NCBI RefSeq assembly: GCF_000423565.1 | Contig: NZ_AUIF01000031.1 | Location: 1-64,000 of the forward strand | Length of the DNA: 64,000 nucleotides | Origin: Runella zeae DSM 19591 | GTDB taxonomy: Bacteria > Bacteroidota > Bacteroidia > Cytophagales > Spirosomataceae | Direction: 5' to 3' | Shown here: in pieces, positions 7,501 through 17,079 of the stretch | How the letters are laid out: each line of letters starts with the position of its first letter | Numbering within the stretch: the first letter of the stretch is position 1 | Program-made: the position numbers and the translations under genes | The notes under the pieces: generated by a model | Database searches by the model: none | Told to the model about the DNA's origin: nothing | What the model saw: only the letters and a program-made list of their open reading frames with translations

Positions 7501-7600
7501 TTACCAGATAAAGGCACTGCAAATAACGCACTTTTTGAGTATTACTCACGAATTTTCGGCGGGACTTTTCCTTTCAAAGATTCATTATCAACCTTTTGTA

Positions 7601-8137
7601 CTACAAATAATACTCCCAATGCGCTTCTTCGGGCAAAAACTCAACTAAGCCATTGGGGGTTTTACCTACGGCTACACGACCCGATTTCACAAATTCTAGG
7701 ATACCATAAGGCTTGATGTAGCGGAAAAAGTCTAAGATTTCGGCTTCATCTCCGGCTTTTTCTATCACTACATAATCTAATCCCCAATAGACCACCCACG
7801 CTTTGTAAATTTTATTGATAGTCTCAATGTCAAGAGGGCGTGTACCGATAGGGGTAGCGATTTTAAAGAGAGCGATTTCGTTATAAACGACTTCATTGTC
7901 TAGATAGCCAAACACCGCTAGCACTTCCACCACTTTCCGAATCTGTTTGACGAGTTTCTCTACTTCTTCACGTTTTTCATGTTTGATAGTAATCGTATAG
8001 CGCGAGACTCCCTTACGTTCTGTTTCCGACACCGTCAGACTCTCAATATTGATGCGACGGCGTGTAAACAATATTGTAATCTTATTGAGCAAACCGAACG
8101 TATTTTCGGTGAATATGCATATGGTGTATGTTGTCAT
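7601..8137 (-). CDS. ilvN: Acetolactate synthase small (regulatory) subunit
   Basis: A 178-residue regulatory subunit. The N-terminal ACT domain (TYTICIFTENTFGLLNKITILFTRRRINIESLTV) occupies about residues 3-75 and would bind valine for feedback control; a C-terminal half of about 95 residues completes the family (IETINKIYKAWVVYWGLDYVVIEKAG). It activates and gives feedback sensitivity to the ilvB product. It starts 31 bp after ilvB. The length is close to the usual 160-185 residues. Confidence 0.93.
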   Translation of the reverse strand: MTTYTICIFTENTFGLLNKITILFTRRRINIESLTVSETERKGVSRYTITIKHEKREEVEKLVKQIRKVVEVLAVFGYLDNEVVYNEIALFKIATPIGTRPLDIETINKIYKAWVVYWGLDYVVIEKAGDEAEILDFFRYIKPYGILEFVKSGRVAVGKTPNGLVEFLPEEAHWEYYL

Positions 8138-8168
8138 AAAATTTCAATAATAAAAACTACAAATACTT

Positions 8169-9968
8169 CTAGCACTCAAGTTTGATATCGGCTACTGCTG
8201 CTCCTGCGGGTACCATCGGAAATACGTTCTCTTCTTTTTCGACCATTACTTCGAGCAAATACGGCTTATCAGATTTCAGTAAAGTATCCAAAGAGTCACT
8301 AAGATTTTCGCGGTCGGAGCAGGTATGTCCCTGAATTCCAAATCCTTTTGCAATCGTAATGAAATCTGGATTTTGTAATTCAACATACGAATACCGTTTC
8401 TCAAAAAACAACTGCTGCCACTGACGCACCATGCCGAGGTAATTGTTGTTGAGAATGATGAGCTTTACAGCCAAACCACTCTGCGCAATCGTTCCTAATT
8501 CTTGGATGGTCATTTGGAAGCAGCCGTCACCGATAAAAGCCACTACCTCACGCTCAGTCGCTCCTTTTTTAGCGCCAAATGCCGCAGGAATTGCAAAGCC
8601 CATCGTGCCCAAACCGCCAGAAGCAATGTATGAATGGGGTTTTTTGAATTGATAATACCGCGCCGCAATCATCTGATGCTGCCCTACGTCGGCTATGATA
8701 CAAGCCTCTCCTTTGGTTTTGTCGGAAAGCATACGTACGACTTCGGCCATTTTGATTTCTCCTTCTGGCTTCAATTCTCGCTGCGTAATTTTCTCATCCT
8801 CAATCACATCGTACTTTTTAAATTCGCTTTTCCAAGCCGCATGATTGTTTTCCTTCACTAGAGGCAAAAGCTTCTTCAATACTTCTTTGGCATCCCCTAC
8901 TACGGGCGCATCAGCCTTGATGATTTTATCAATTTCGGAAGGGTCTATTTCGATATGAATCACTTTGGCTTGGCGAATATATTTGGTAGCATCGCCCGTC
9001 ACACGGTCGTCAAAACGCATTCCAATGGCAATGATTACATCTGCTTGTGTAGTGAGTACATTGGTGCCGTAGTTGCCGTGCATTCCAAGCCAACCCATAT
9101 AATTGGGATGGTCAATAGGCATGGCAGAAAGCCCCAACAAAGTACTCGCACAAGGGATGTCTGTTTTTTCGACAAAAGCTTTAAATTCTTCCATCGCGCC
9201 TGATATAAGTACGCCATGTCCAAACAAAATATAAGGTTTTTTGGCGTTATTAATCAAATCAGCGGCTCTCTCTACATGCTCATCCTTAGGAACTACCCGT
9301 GGCTTATAGCTTACCAAAGACTCTACTTTTTTATATTCAAAGGCTTTGGTCATGGCACCTACTTGCGCATCGCGCGCAAAATCAATCACCACGGGGCCTG
9401 GCTTACCTGAAGTGGCGATATAAAAAGCCTTTGCTAAAACTTCTGGCACTTCGTCAGCATGGGTAATTTGATAATTCCATTTACAAACGGGCGTAGTTAC
9501 GCCGATGATGTCTGTTTCCTGAAAAGCGTCCGTTCCCAAAAGTGTAGATTTTACCTGACCTATGATACACACCAAAGGTGTACAATCGATGATAGCATCA
9601 GCGATAGGAGTCACGAGGTTTGTACCACCCGGCCCCGATGTGACCAAACATACCCCCGGCTTTCCGCTCGTACGCGCATACCCCTGAGCCGCATGTCCTG
9701 CTCCTTGCTCATGACGCACCAAAATATGATCAAGGCGGTCGGTGTAGTCATAAAGGGCATCGTAAGTAGGCATAATAGCCCCGCCAGGATACCCAAAAAT
9801 CACCTCCGTTCCTTCTGCAATCAGGGATTCCATCAGTGCCTGAGCACCCGAAAGAATACGAGGAGTATCTGCTACAGCTTTGCCATTGGTAGCGGGGGTT
9901 TCCTGCGCTACAGGAGTGTCGATAGCAACAGTGTCTTGCTGTGCAATCATGGTTGAGTGGTTTTCCAT
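8169..9968 (-). CDS. ilvB: Acetolactate synthase large (catalytic) subunit
   Basis: A thiamine-diphosphate enzyme that condenses two pyruvates, or pyruvate with 2-oxobutanoate, in the first common step of valine, leucine and isoleucine synthesis. The catalytic glutamate is in RHEQGAGHAAQGYAR (about residue 87), the FAD-binding middle domain follows, and the ThDP/Mg motif GDGCFQM...LNNNYLGM lies about residues 480-512. The first 37 residues are a low-complexity Ala/Thr-rich extension before ILSGAQALMESL; the internal ATG at residue 7 is an alternative start. Length 599 fits the family with that extension. It follows ilvD by 34 bp. Confidence 0.95.
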   Translation of the reverse strand: MENHSTMIAQQDTVAIDTPVAQETPATNGKAVADTPRILSGAQALMESLIAEGTEVIFGYPGGAIMPTYDALYDYTDRLDHILVRHEQGAGHAAQGYARTSGKPGVCLVTSGPGGTNLVTPIADAIIDCTPLVCIIGQVKSTLLGTDAFQETDIIGVTTPVCKWNYQITHADEVPEVLAKAFYIATSGKPGPVVIDFARDAQVGAMTKAFEYKKVESLVSYKPRVVPKDEHVERAADLINNAKKPYILFGHGVLISGAMEEFKAFVEKTDIPCASTLLGLSAMPIDHPNYMGWLGMHGNYGTNVLTTQADVIIAIGMRFDDRVTGDATKYIRQAKVIHIEIDPSEIDKIIKADAPVVGDAKEVLKKLLPLVKENNHAAWKSEFKKYDVIEDEKITQRELKPEGEIKMAEVVRMLSDKTKGEACIIADVGQHQMIAARYYQFKKPHSYIASGGLGTMGFAIPAAFGAKKGATEREVVAFIGDGCFQMTIQELGTIAQSGLAVKLIILNNNYLGMVRQWQQLFFEKRYSYVELQNPDFITIAKGFGIQGHTCSDRENLSDSLDTLLKSDKPYLLEVMVEKEENVFPMVPAGAAVADIKLEC

Positions 9969-10002
9969 GACAGTTTGGTTTTAATTTGTTTTATTTTTTG
10001 CG

Positions 10003-11688
10003 TTATGCTTCGTCGGTCACACAGCCTTCACTTGCTGTTTTTACATTACGAATGTACTTACCAAGGGTTCCTTTTTTGAAACTAGGCTCTGGCTGTTTCC
10101 ATTCTTTACGGCGTTCGGCGAGTTCTTCGTCCGATACATGTAGTTGCAGTACATTATTGACCGCATCAATGGTAATTTTGTCACCGTCTTTTACTAGAGC
10201 GATGTTGCCTCCTAAATACGCTTCTGGCGTAACGTGCCCTACCACAAATCCGTGCGTTCCGCCTGAAAAGCGGCCATCCGTAATCATCGCAATTTTATCT
10301 CCCAATCCTGCTCCCATTACAGCCGACGTAGGTTTAAGCATTTCGGGCATTCCTGGGCCACCTTTAGGGCCTTCATTGCGGATTACTATTACATGGCCCG
10401 CTTTGATTTCGCCTTTAGAGATATATTCTATGACTTCTTCTTCACGTTCGCAAACTTTAGCAATTCCTTCAAAACGCTCCCCTTCTTTACCCGTAATTTT
10501 GGCAACGGCTCCTTCGGTAGCAAGATTTCCGTATAAGACTTGCAAGTGTCCAGTAGACTTGAGTGCCTGCTCAACAGGAAATATGATTTTTTGGGTATCA
10601 AAGCTAAGGTCGGGAGCATCTGCCAAGTTTTCGGCTACCGTTTTGCCCGTGACAGTGAGACAATCTCCGTGCAAAAATCCTTTTTGATAGAGGTATTTCA
10701 TCACCGCTGGGATTCCCCCAATCGCAAGTACATCTTCCATGTAATATTTGCCTGAAGGCTTGAGGTCAGCAATGAGCGGTGTACGGTCAGATATATCTTG
10801 GATATCTTTCAACGTAAAATCTACTTCTGCTGCTCGCGCAATAGCCAAGTAGTGCAAAACCGCATTGGTAGAACCACCCAAGGCCATCACTACGGTCATT
10901 GCATTTTCAAATGCTTTGCGCGTCATGATGTCACGTGGGCAAATATTTTTTTCTAATAACTGCTTCATAGCGGCACCAATAGCGATACACTCGGCTTTTT
11001 TGCCTTCATGAGTAGCTGGGTAAGTCGATGAGTTGGGGAGAGTGAGTCCCATTGCTTCCATCGAGCTTGCCATGGTATTGGCGGTGTACATTCCGCCGCA
11101 AGCTCCTGCCCCCGGAATCGCATTTTGAATAACCCCTTCGTAATCTTCGTCCGAAATAGTACCCGCAAACTTCTTACCAAGTGCCTCAAATGCCGAGATA
11201 ATATCTAATTTTTGGCCTTTGTACTCACCCGTGCGGATGGTTCCTCCGTACACAAGCATGGCGGGGCGATTGAGCCTAGCAATAGCCATCATGGCACCGG
11301 GCATATTTTTATCACAACCTACTACGGCAATCACCCCGTCGTACCACTGAGCACCTACTACATTTTCGATAGAGTCAGCGATCAAATCACGGCTTGGTAA
11401 AGAATAGCTCATACCATTGTTGCCGTTGGTCATTCCGTCCGAAACTCCAATGGTATGAAAAATAAGGCCCACCATGCCATTTTCTTGAATACCTTTTTTG
11501 ACATGCACCGATAGACCGTTGAGGTGCATATTGCAAGTATTGCCTTCATAGCCCGTACTAGCGATACCTATCTGGGCTTTTTGCATGTCTTCCTGCGTCA
11601 ACCCTACCCCATACAACATCGCTTTGGCGGCGGGGTTGGTTACTTCTTGTGTAAGCGTGCGACTAAATTTGTTGAGTTGTTCTGACAT
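10003..11688 (-). CDS. ilvD: Dihydroxy-acid dehydratase
   Basis: An iron-sulfur enzyme that dehydrates 2,3-dihydroxy acids to the keto acids of valine and isoleucine. Cluster ligands are visible in [18 protein letters not shown] and [14 protein letters not shown], and the C-terminal swivelling domain has [20 protein letters not shown] chose the ATG at 11686-11688 ([11 protein letters not shown]), giving 561 residues. A longer reading to 11721 would start inside the attenuator hairpin. It is the first structural gene of the ilvDBN-(membrane)-(methyltransferase)-C operon and begins about 16 bp after the T-run of the leader terminator, so its expression should depend on the leader decision. Confidence 0.95.
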   Translation of the reverse strand: MSEQLNKFSRTLTQEVTNPAAKAMLYGVGLTQEDMQKAQIGIASTGYEGNTCNMHLNGLSVHVKKGIQENGMVGLIFHTIGVSDGMTNGNNGMSYSLPSRDLIADSIENVVGAQWYDGVIAVVGCDKNMPGAMMAIARLNRPAMLVYGGTIRTGEYKGQKLDIISAFEALGKKFAGTISDEDYEGVIQNAIPGAGACGGMYTANTMASSMEAMGLTLPNSSTYPATHEGKKAECIAIGAAMKQLLEKNICPRDIMTRKAFENAMTVVMALGGSTNAVLHYLAIARAAEVDFTLKDIQDISDRTPLIADLKPSGKYYMEDVLAIGGIPAVMKYLYQKGFLHGDCLTVTGKTVAENLADAPDLSFDTQKIIFPVEQALKSTGHLQVLYGNLATEGAVAKITGKEGERFEGIAKVCEREEEVIEYISKGEIKAGHVIVIRNEGPKGGPGMPEMLKPTSAVMGAGLGDKIAMITDGRFSGGTHGFVVGHVTPEAYLGGNIALVKDGDKITIDAVNNVLQLHVSDEELAERRKEWKQPEPSFKKGTLGKYIRNVKTASEGCVTDEA

Positions 11689-11703
11689 ATAGGAGGTTAT
11701 GTT

Positions 11704-11743
11704 AAAAAAAGCCTCACTCATTGGAGGTGTGAGTGAGGCTTTT
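11704..11743 (-). terminator. ilv leader attenuator (terminator hairpin)
   Basis: GCCTCACTCA (11711-11720) and TGAGTGAGGC (11730-11739) form a perfect 10-bp stem that extends through A-T pairs to 11707/11743, with loop 11721-11729. On the minus strand a run of T follows (11710-11704), directly before ilvD. Read with the leader peptide just upstream, this is the terminator of a translation-controlled attenuator. Its first arm is also complementary to the leader stop-codon region. Confidence 0.85.
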
Positions 11744-11771
11744 GGTCTAGCAATTAGGAGCCACTCACACC
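11726..11771 (-). promoter_or_regulatory. ilv antiterminator pairing (segments 2 and 3)
   Basis: On the minus strand GGTGTGAGTG (11771-11762), which contains the last sense codon and the stop of the leader peptide, is perfectly complementary over 10 bases to CACTCACACC (11735-11726), which includes the first arm of the terminator. A ribosome finishing the leader would cover the first element and allow termination. A ribosome stalled at the upstream Val/Ile codons would leave it free to pair and prevent termination. Confidence 0.75.
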
Positions 11772-11821
11772 ATTTGGGTGCTGATAATGACGACCACGAC
11801 GACTAGTATTACGTTAAACAT
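11765..11821 (-). CDS. ilv operon leader peptide (18 aa, Val/Ile/Leu-rich)
   Basis: The minus strand reads ATG at 11819-11821 to TGA at 11765-11767 and encodes [18 protein letters not shown]. Eleven of 18 residues are branched-chain: seven Val (five in a row), three Ile and one Leu. This is the composition of ilv leader peptides such as ilvL, whose translation senses charged Val, Ile and Leu tRNAs. It lies between a candidate promoter (11875-11906) and a terminator hairpin directly before ilvD, and its stop codon lies inside the antiterminator arm. I am confident of the leader function; exact start use is unproven. Confidence 0.85.
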   Translation of the reverse strand: MFNVILVVVVVIISTQMV

Positions 11822-12132
11822 TTTTAGCAAAATTTTTCTTTTAGCGAAATTACGCTAATTGCGTATTTGCGTTACAAATAAAGAGAGTCACTTTCTATTT
11901 TCCAAACAAAATCTTACTTTTTTGTATTTTATTAATCTAACAGTGCGTTTCTGATTCATATAGGCATAAAACTGTTGTGAGATTATAATTTTCCTATCCT
12001 TAAGGCCATTATCAAAAAAATATTGTAAAAGAACAACGACTTATTGTACTAAACAAACAATATCACCATTAATTGAAACTTTTTATATAACTTTTCCGCT
12101 AATAAAAATATATAATACAACTAAATACAGCT
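11822..12132. other. Divergent intergenic region between ilv leader and SemiSWEET gene
   Basis: About 310 bp, strongly A+T-rich. It holds the ilv promoter candidate on the minus strand. The rest must contain the promoter of the plus-strand SemiSWEET gene, but I see no convincing consensus box. No reading frame or RNA gene is recognised. Confidence 0.6.
11875..11906 (-). promoter_or_regulatory. Candidate ilv operon promoter
   Basis: On the minus strand TTTG (11906-11903) is followed after 20 bp by TTTATTTG (11882-11875), one mismatch from the Bacteroidota -7 consensus TAnnTTTG. Transcription would start near 11868 and give a leader RNA with about 47 bases before the leader peptide ATG. Confidence 0.5.
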
Positions 12133-12399
12133 ATGCTTGAGATTATTGGCTATGTAGCCGGAAGTTTGACCACTCTCGCTTTTGTTCCCCAAGTATTACA
12201 GATATACCGTACTAAATCTGTAAAGGATGTATCGCTTGCGATGTTTTTAATATTTACCTTGGGTGTGGCTTTATGGCTGGGGTATGGCATTATGACTCAT
12301 TCTCTGCCAGTGGTGGCGGCCAATGCCGTTACGTTGATTTTGTCTTTTGTGATTCTCTATTTCAAATGGAAATACAATGAAGCAAATTTGTCAAAATAA
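12133..12399 (+). CDS. SemiSWEET-type sugar transporter
   Basis: An 88-residue membrane protein with three predicted transmembrane helices (about 4-24, 36-56, 62-82) and the PQ-loop motif FVPQVLQIYRTKSVKDVSL after the first helix. This is the half-size bacterial form of SWEET transporters, which work as homodimers and move sugars by facilitated diffusion across the inner membrane. It is divergent from the ilv leader and convergent with pyruvate kinase. The substrate cannot be told from the sequence. Confidence 0.88.
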   Translation: MLEIIGYVAGSLTTLAFVPQVLQIYRTKSVKDVSLAMFLIFTLGVALWLGYGIMTHSLPVVAANAVTLILSFVILYFKWKYNEANLSK

Positions 12400-12410
12400 A
12401 ACCCACGAAA

Positions 12411-12453
12411 AAACGCCCTTTCTAAGCCTAAAATGACTTAAGAAAGGGCGTGG
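12411..12453. terminator. Bidirectional terminator between SemiSWEET and pyk
   Basis: CGCCCTTTCT (12414-12423) and AGAAAGGGCG (12441-12450) form a perfect 10-bp stem with a 17-base loop. An A-run precedes it, which becomes a T-run on the minus strand, so it fits best as the terminator of pyk and may also stop the plus-strand transcript. Confidence 0.6.
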
Positions 12454-12473
12454 TATATTACTCTTCTAAAAAC

Positions 12474-13934
12474 TTATCCTCCTACTACACTCAGCTTCAC
12501 CGCATTGGTCTTACGATGCTTACTGATAGGCATACTTAGGGTATTCACAAAGATATCCCCTGTATGCAGAGCTCCTCTTTCGATAAGTACTTGCTTGATG
12601 TCTTCTATTAAATCGTCCGACGAGAGATCCTCACGATCATAATAAATCGCTTTTACTCCCCAATACAACGCCAATGTACACATCAACTGACGATTGGGGG
12701 TAAATATATACAAATCAGCCTCTGGACGGTGATGCGAGAGACGTATAGCAGTATAGCCTGAGCGTGTCACGCCTATGATCGCTTTGGCTTGGGTATCGCG
12801 TGCCAATCGGCAAGCGCTCATTACTACATTGTCGTTCAGAACACTAGGGCCAGGGTTGTCATTGACCGCAGCATGATATTTAAAATAGATTTGCGTATCA
12901 TCTGCCTTTTTGGCGGCTTCGGTGATTTCTACTTGATAAATGGTATTGGCCATGCTTGTGACCGACTCTATCGGATACCTCCCTGAGGCTGTTTCGGCAC
13001 TTAGCATCACGGCGTCGGCTCCGTCCAATACCGAGTTGGCGATGTCGTTGATTTCGGCACGTGTAGGGCGTGGCGCCTCAATCATACTTTCGAGCATTTG
13101 AGTAGCTACAATGACGGGCTTGGCGGCGCGATTACATTTTTCGACAATCATCTTTTGAATCATCGGTACTTCTTCGGCGGGCAATTCTACCCCCAAGTCT
13201 CCGCGAGCTACCATGATAGCATCGGTAGCTTCGATGATTCCATCTATATTGGCTACGGCTTCAGGTTTTTCGATTTTGGCTACCACACGGCAATTTTTAC
13301 CTTTGGCCTTGATGTAGTCTTTTACTTCTTGGATATCCGACGCATAGCGCACAAACGAAAGAGCAATCCACTCTACATCATGCTCTAGGCCAAAATCTAA
13401 ATCTTCGTAGTCTTTTTCAGTAACAGACGGCATGGAGACCTTAGTGTTTGGAAGATTTACTCCTTTCTTAGATTTCAACATGCCATCATACACCACTTCA
13501 GTGACTACATCCGTTCCTTCTACCCGTAGTACTTTTACTTCGAGCTTACCATCGTCCATCAAAATACGCTCTCCTACCTTTACATCTTGGTACATTCCTT
13601 TGTAAGGAGTACTAACACGCTCGGAGGTTCCGACGATATCGTCGTTGGTGAAAACCAATTCTTGACCAGCTACTATTTTTACGCCGTCTTTGTGCTCGAC
13701 GTTACCAATCCTAATTTTGGGGCCTTGTAAGTCTTGCAAAATCCCAATGCTGAGGCCGTAGTTAGTGTTGTTTTCGCGAATACGTTTGATACGCTCTAAG
13801 TGATCGGCGTGAGAGCCGTGCGAAAAATTTAATCTAAAAACATTCACACCTGCTTTCGCTAAAGCATAAAGTATCTCTGAAGATTCAGAAGTGGGACCTA
13901 CAGTAGCAACAATCTTGGTCTTTTTACTAATCAT
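12474..13934 (-). CDS. pyk: Pyruvate kinase
   Basis: The last enzyme of glycolysis, transferring phosphate from phosphoenolpyruvate to ADP. The family pattern is complete: KIVATVGPTSES at the start, FRLNFSHGSHADH, the inserted B domain (about 75-165), the catalytic region VAKIEKPEAVANIDGI and VARGDLGVELP, and ATQMLESMIEAPRPTRAEINDIANSVLDGADAVMLSAETASG. I chose the ATG at 13932-13934 (MISKKTKIVATVGP), giving 486 residues. A longer reading to 13970 overlaps priA. It starts 26 bp after priA and may share its transcript. Confidence 0.96.
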   Translation of the reverse strand: MISKKTKIVATVGPTSESSEILYALAKAGVNVFRLNFSHGSHADHLERIKRIRENNTNYGLSIGILQDLQGPKIRIGNVEHKDGVKIVAGQELVFTNDDIVGTSERVSTPYKGMYQDVKVGERILMDDGKLEVKVLRVEGTDVVTEVVYDGMLKSKKGVNLPNTKVSMPSVTEKDYEDLDFGLEHDVEWIALSFVRYASDIQEVKDYIKAKGKNCRVVAKIEKPEAVANIDGIIEATDAIMVARGDLGVELPAEEVPMIQKMIVEKCNRAAKPVIVATQMLESMIEAPRPTRAEINDIANSVLDGADAVMLSAETASGRYPIESVTSMANTIYQVEITEAAKKADDTQIYFKYHAAVNDNPGPSVLNDNVVMSACRLARDTQAKAIIGVTRSGYTAIRLSHHRPEADLYIFTPNRQLMCTLALYWGVKAIYYDREDLSSDDLIEDIKQVLIERGALHTGDIFVNTLSMPISKHRKTNAVKLSVVGG

Positions 13935-13960
13935 CGTGGTTAGGTTTTTGATAATTATAT

Positions 13961-16507
13961 TTAGAGGCAATCCACATCTATGGTTACATCTGCCCCTTTC
14001 AAAGTTTTATCCGTTAATATATCTGTTACTTTTTCGAGTATAAAAGTCTTTGCGGCCTTAAAATTAACTTTTTCGCGTTCGAGTTTAATAAGAATGTCAA
14101 ACAAAAACCTATTTCGGATGCGTTCGACTAGCGGCGGCTGGGGTCCTAGCACCCTATCTAGCCCCATTTTTTCAACCAATAATTGGGTCAATTTTTGGGC
14201 GGCATGTTGAGCCATATCTTGCTCCAAATGCTTCACTGTCAGCTTGATAAGCCTTGTAAAAGGAGGATACTTAAACTGCTCACGTTCGATGATTTCCTCC
14301 TCATACATCCCGTCATAATCGTTCGTAATAATTTTTTGTAAAATCTTTTGTCCTGGATTGCCCGTCTGAATCAAAACTTTGCCTTTGCGGTCGGCACGGC
14401 GCCCTGCTCTCCCACTGACTTGAGTTATCAACTGAAAAGCCCTTTCGGTAGCTCTGAGGTCTGGAAAATGAATCATCCTATCAGCATCAAAAACTCCCAC
14501 CACACTCACATTCTCAAAATCCAACCCTTTACTAATCATCTGAGTCCCGACCAAAATATCTACATTCCCTTGTTCGATATCCTCAATTATCTCTTTGTAG
14601 GCATTTTTGGCGCGAGTCGTGTCTAAGTCCATACGTGCCACACGGGCTGTCGGAAAAAATATTTTTAATTGGTCTTCGAGCTTTTCGGTACCAAACCCCA
14701 CCGTACGCACTTTGGTAGATCCGCAAGACGGACAAAATTTAGGAACTGCTTCGGTATGCCCACAATAATGACACCGCAGCTCTGCGTCTTTTTGGTGATA
14801 CGTCAGGCTTACTGCACAGTTTTCGCACTCACCAATCCAAGCGCACTCTTCACACTGCAAATAAGACGAATACCCACGTCGATTTTGAAAAATAATGCTT
14901 TGTTCGTTGCGGTCGAGCGTGTTGCGCAGCTCCTCTAAAAGCACCGACGAAAACTCGTACTTCATCTTTTTGCTTTTGCGCTCTTGCTTTGTATCTATCA
15001 GCACAAAAGAAGGCATACTTGCTTTTCCGTATCGTTCGGTAAGTTTTACTAAGCCATAACGCCCATTCAAGGCCTGATAATAAGATTCAAGAGCAGGCGT
15101 AGCAGAGCCTAGCAATACCTTCGCACGTTGTCTTTGAGCGGCCACTATCGACACATCTCTGGCATGATAGCGAGGAGCAGGGTCGTACTGTTTATAAGAA
15201 CTTTCGTGCTCTTCATCTACGATGATAAGGCCTAGGCTATCAAATGGCAAAAAGATAGCAGACCTCACTCCTACCACCAACTGAAACTGCCCCGAGACTA
15301 CCCCTTTCCACACTTCGACGCGTTCGTTGTCCGAAAATTTGGAATGATAAATACCCAACTTATCCCCAAATACTTTTTTGAGCCGCACCACGATTTGGGT
15401 AGTAAGGGCTATTTCGGGCAGTAAAAAAAGTACTTGTGAGCCACTTGCCAATACTTGCTGAGCTAAGTGAATATAGACTTCGGTTTTGCCACTCCCCGTG
15501 ACTCCGTGGAGCAGCACGGTGTCTTTTTCTTGAAATTGGGAAATAATCTCATCGAAAGCGCCCTGCTGAGCCGAAGTAAGCTCAATCTTGATGTCAGCAT
15601 TAAAGTCGGGCTTTACATCAGCAAATCGAGATACTGTAACTTCAAATTCTTCAAAGACTCCCTTCTTGATGAGGGTGCTTAGGGCCGAGTCTGATACATC
15701 TTCAGCTTGAGTAAAAAAACTTTTTTCTAAACCCGCACGATTGGCATAGGGCACATTTTGAATCGGGACCTGACTCATATAGCGCATCACCACCTCTTGT
15801 TGTTTGGGTGATTTTGCCAGCTGACTGATTAGCTCTAGTACATTTTCCTTTGTCTCGTAGATCCCTTTGAGCTTTACTTTTTTTACAATCCTTGGCTTAT
15901 ACTTCTCTTTTACTTCTTCAAAAAGCAGAATAGCCCTTTTGCCAATGAGAGATTTAATGATAGGATTGATATTTTGTATTCCTACTCGCTTGCTCACTTC
16001 TTCATAAGTGAGGGATTGGTATTTTTTTATTTCTACTAAAAGTTCGCTCTCCTCCTCGGTCAGCAAATCATGATAATCAAAATCAGGATTAAACTGAATC
16101 TTAGACTGACTCGTGATTTTGAGTCCAGAAGGTAATGCCACATTGAGTACTTCACCTACATGACATAAGTAATATTCGGCAATCCAATGAAAGAGTTCGA
16201 TTTGGTAAGGAGTAATCAAAGGCTCTTCGTCGAGTAGCTCCGCAATATACTTGGCTTGATAGCGACTAGGAGGAGTATGATGAATATGTGCCACGACGCC
16301 TGTCACGACTCTATTTTTACCAAATGGCACTACTACTCTGGCACCATTTTTGATAAAAGGAGCCATCGCCCTAGGAACTCTGTAAGTAAACAGCTGCGAT
16401 ACAGGTACTGGCAAAATCAAATCCGCAAACAGCGTCACTTCTTCCCAAGCAAAATCTTCGTTTTCTGTCGTCAACACGTTTTTTTGACCCAATAAATGAA
16501 ACCGCAA
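13961..16507 (-). CDS. priA: Primosomal protein N' (PriA helicase)
   Basis: An 848-residue superfamily 2 DNA helicase that reloads the replisome at stalled forks. Features in order: the N-terminal DNA-binding domain (FADLILPVPVSQLFTYRVP), Walker A GVTGSGKTEVYIH, the DEEH box VDEEHESSYKQYDPAPRYHARD, a zinc-binding insertion with paired cysteines (CEECAWIGECENC, CHYCGH, CPSCG), and helicase motifs through GTQMISKGLDFENVSVVGV. The length is somewhat above the E. coli protein (732), as in other Bacteroidota. The gene is followed 26 bp later by pyk. Confidence 0.95.
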   Translation of the reverse strand: MRFHLLGQKNVLTTENEDFAWEEVTLFADLILPVPVSQLFTYRVPRAMAPFIKNGARVVVPFGKNRVVTGVVAHIHHTPPSRYQAKYIAELLDEEPLITPYQIELFHWIAEYYLCHVGEVLNVALPSGLKITSQSKIQFNPDFDYHDLLTEEESELLVEIKKYQSLTYEEVSKRVGIQNINPIIKSLIGKRAILLFEEVKEKYKPRIVKKVKLKGIYETKENVLELISQLAKSPKQQEVVMRYMSQVPIQNVPYANRAGLEKSFFTQAEDVSDSALSTLIKKGVFEEFEVTVSRFADVKPDFNADIKIELTSAQQGAFDEIISQFQEKDTVLLHGVTGSGKTEVYIHLAQQVLASGSQVLFLLPEIALTTQIVVRLKKVFGDKLGIYHSKFSDNERVEVWKGVVSGQFQLVVGVRSAIFLPFDSLGLIIVDEEHESSYKQYDPAPRYHARDVSIVAAQRQRAKVLLGSATPALESYYQALNGRYGLVKLTERYGKASMPSFVLIDTKQERKSKKMKYEFSSVLLEELRNTLDRNEQSIIFQNRRGYSSYLQCEECAWIGECENCAVSLTYHQKDAELRCHYCGHTEAVPKFCPSCGSTKVRTVGFGTEKLEDQLKIFFPTARVARMDLDTTRAKNAYKEIIEDIEQGNVDILVGTQMISKGLDFENVSVVGVFDADRMIHFPDLRATERAFQLITQVSGRAGRRADRKGKVLIQTGNPGQKILQKIITNDYDGMYEEEIIEREQFKYPPFTRLIKLTVKHLEQDMAQHAAQKLTQLLVEKMGLDRVLGPQPPLVERIRNRFLFDILIKLEREKVNFKAAKTFILEKVTDILTDKTLKGADVTIDVDCL

Positions 16508-16548
16508 GATAATGTTTTCATTTCATAATCTTTATACTGGCAAGATAT

Positions 16549-16583
16549 TTGACATATACAGTATGTCAAATAAATGACATATA
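16549..16583. promoter_or_regulatory. Palindromic site upstream of priA and the IS remnant
   Basis: TTGACATA (16549-16556) and TATGTCAA (16562-16569) are perfect 8-bp arms around TACAG. A further TGACATATA half-site follows at 16575-16583. Two direct copies and one inverted copy of TGACATA within 35 bp suggest a protein-binding site or an insertion-sequence end. Confidence 0.45.
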
Positions 16584-16607
16584 CCCTACAGAAAATTTTT
16601 AACTGCA

Positions 16608-17060
16608 ATGATTACTTATCGCTATGAAGAATTGCGTCATGATGACGCTCTTTTAAAAAAACTCACTGGCTATAAACCCTCCGAATTTGAAGCCCTACAT
16701 TATCACTTTGAACACTTCTGGCAGGCTCATTTTTCCAAATTTACACTTGATGGTATGCCTCGTTTTAGACAGGCATCTATACGCCGAAACAGTATTTTTC
16801 CTGATTCAAGAGATGCACTTTTATTTGGCCTTATTTACCTCAAAGGTCAGATAAATCAAGCTGAATTAGCCCTTAGTTTTGGGATTGATCAGCCTAAGGC
16901 TAGTAAGTATCTATCTCTGATTGAACGCCTTCTGGGGCAAGTCTTAGAATCTGCGCCTCGTGTCATTTCTAAGCGCAAACAAGAAGAAATACGGAATATA
17001 CTAAAACGCGATTATCTCCCTACCTCTTTGGGATATAAAAAAATATCCCCAAAAAATTAG
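16608..17060 (+). CDS. Transposase N-terminal (helix-turn-helix) part, IS5/ISL2-like, truncated
   Basis: A 150-residue protein with the helix-turn-helix module that precedes the DDE domain in IS5-superfamily (HARBI1-like) transposases: SRDALLFGLIYLKGQINQAELALSFGIDQPKASKYLSLIERLLGQVL, spread over about residues 75-125. The end, RNILKRDYLPTSLGYKKISPKN, does not continue into a DDE catalytic domain, and no such domain is readable in the following 400 bp. Either this is the first frame of a two-frame element whose second frame is lost, or a truncated copy. It is unlikely to move by itself. Confidence 0.65.
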   Translation: MITYRYEELRHDDALLKKLTGYKPSEFEALHYHFEHFWQAHFSKFTLDGMPRFRQASIRRNSIFPDSRDALLFGLIYLKGQINQAELALSFGIDQPKASKYLSLIERLLGQVLESAPRVISKRKQEEIRNILKRDYLPTSLGYKKISPKN

Positions 17061-17079
17061 AAAAAAAATATGCCTTATA

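Noticed and set aside
11689-11721. Longer ilvD start at 11721
   Set aside because: It would begin inside the attenuator hairpin; the ATG at 11686-11688 fits the family start and the position after the T-run.
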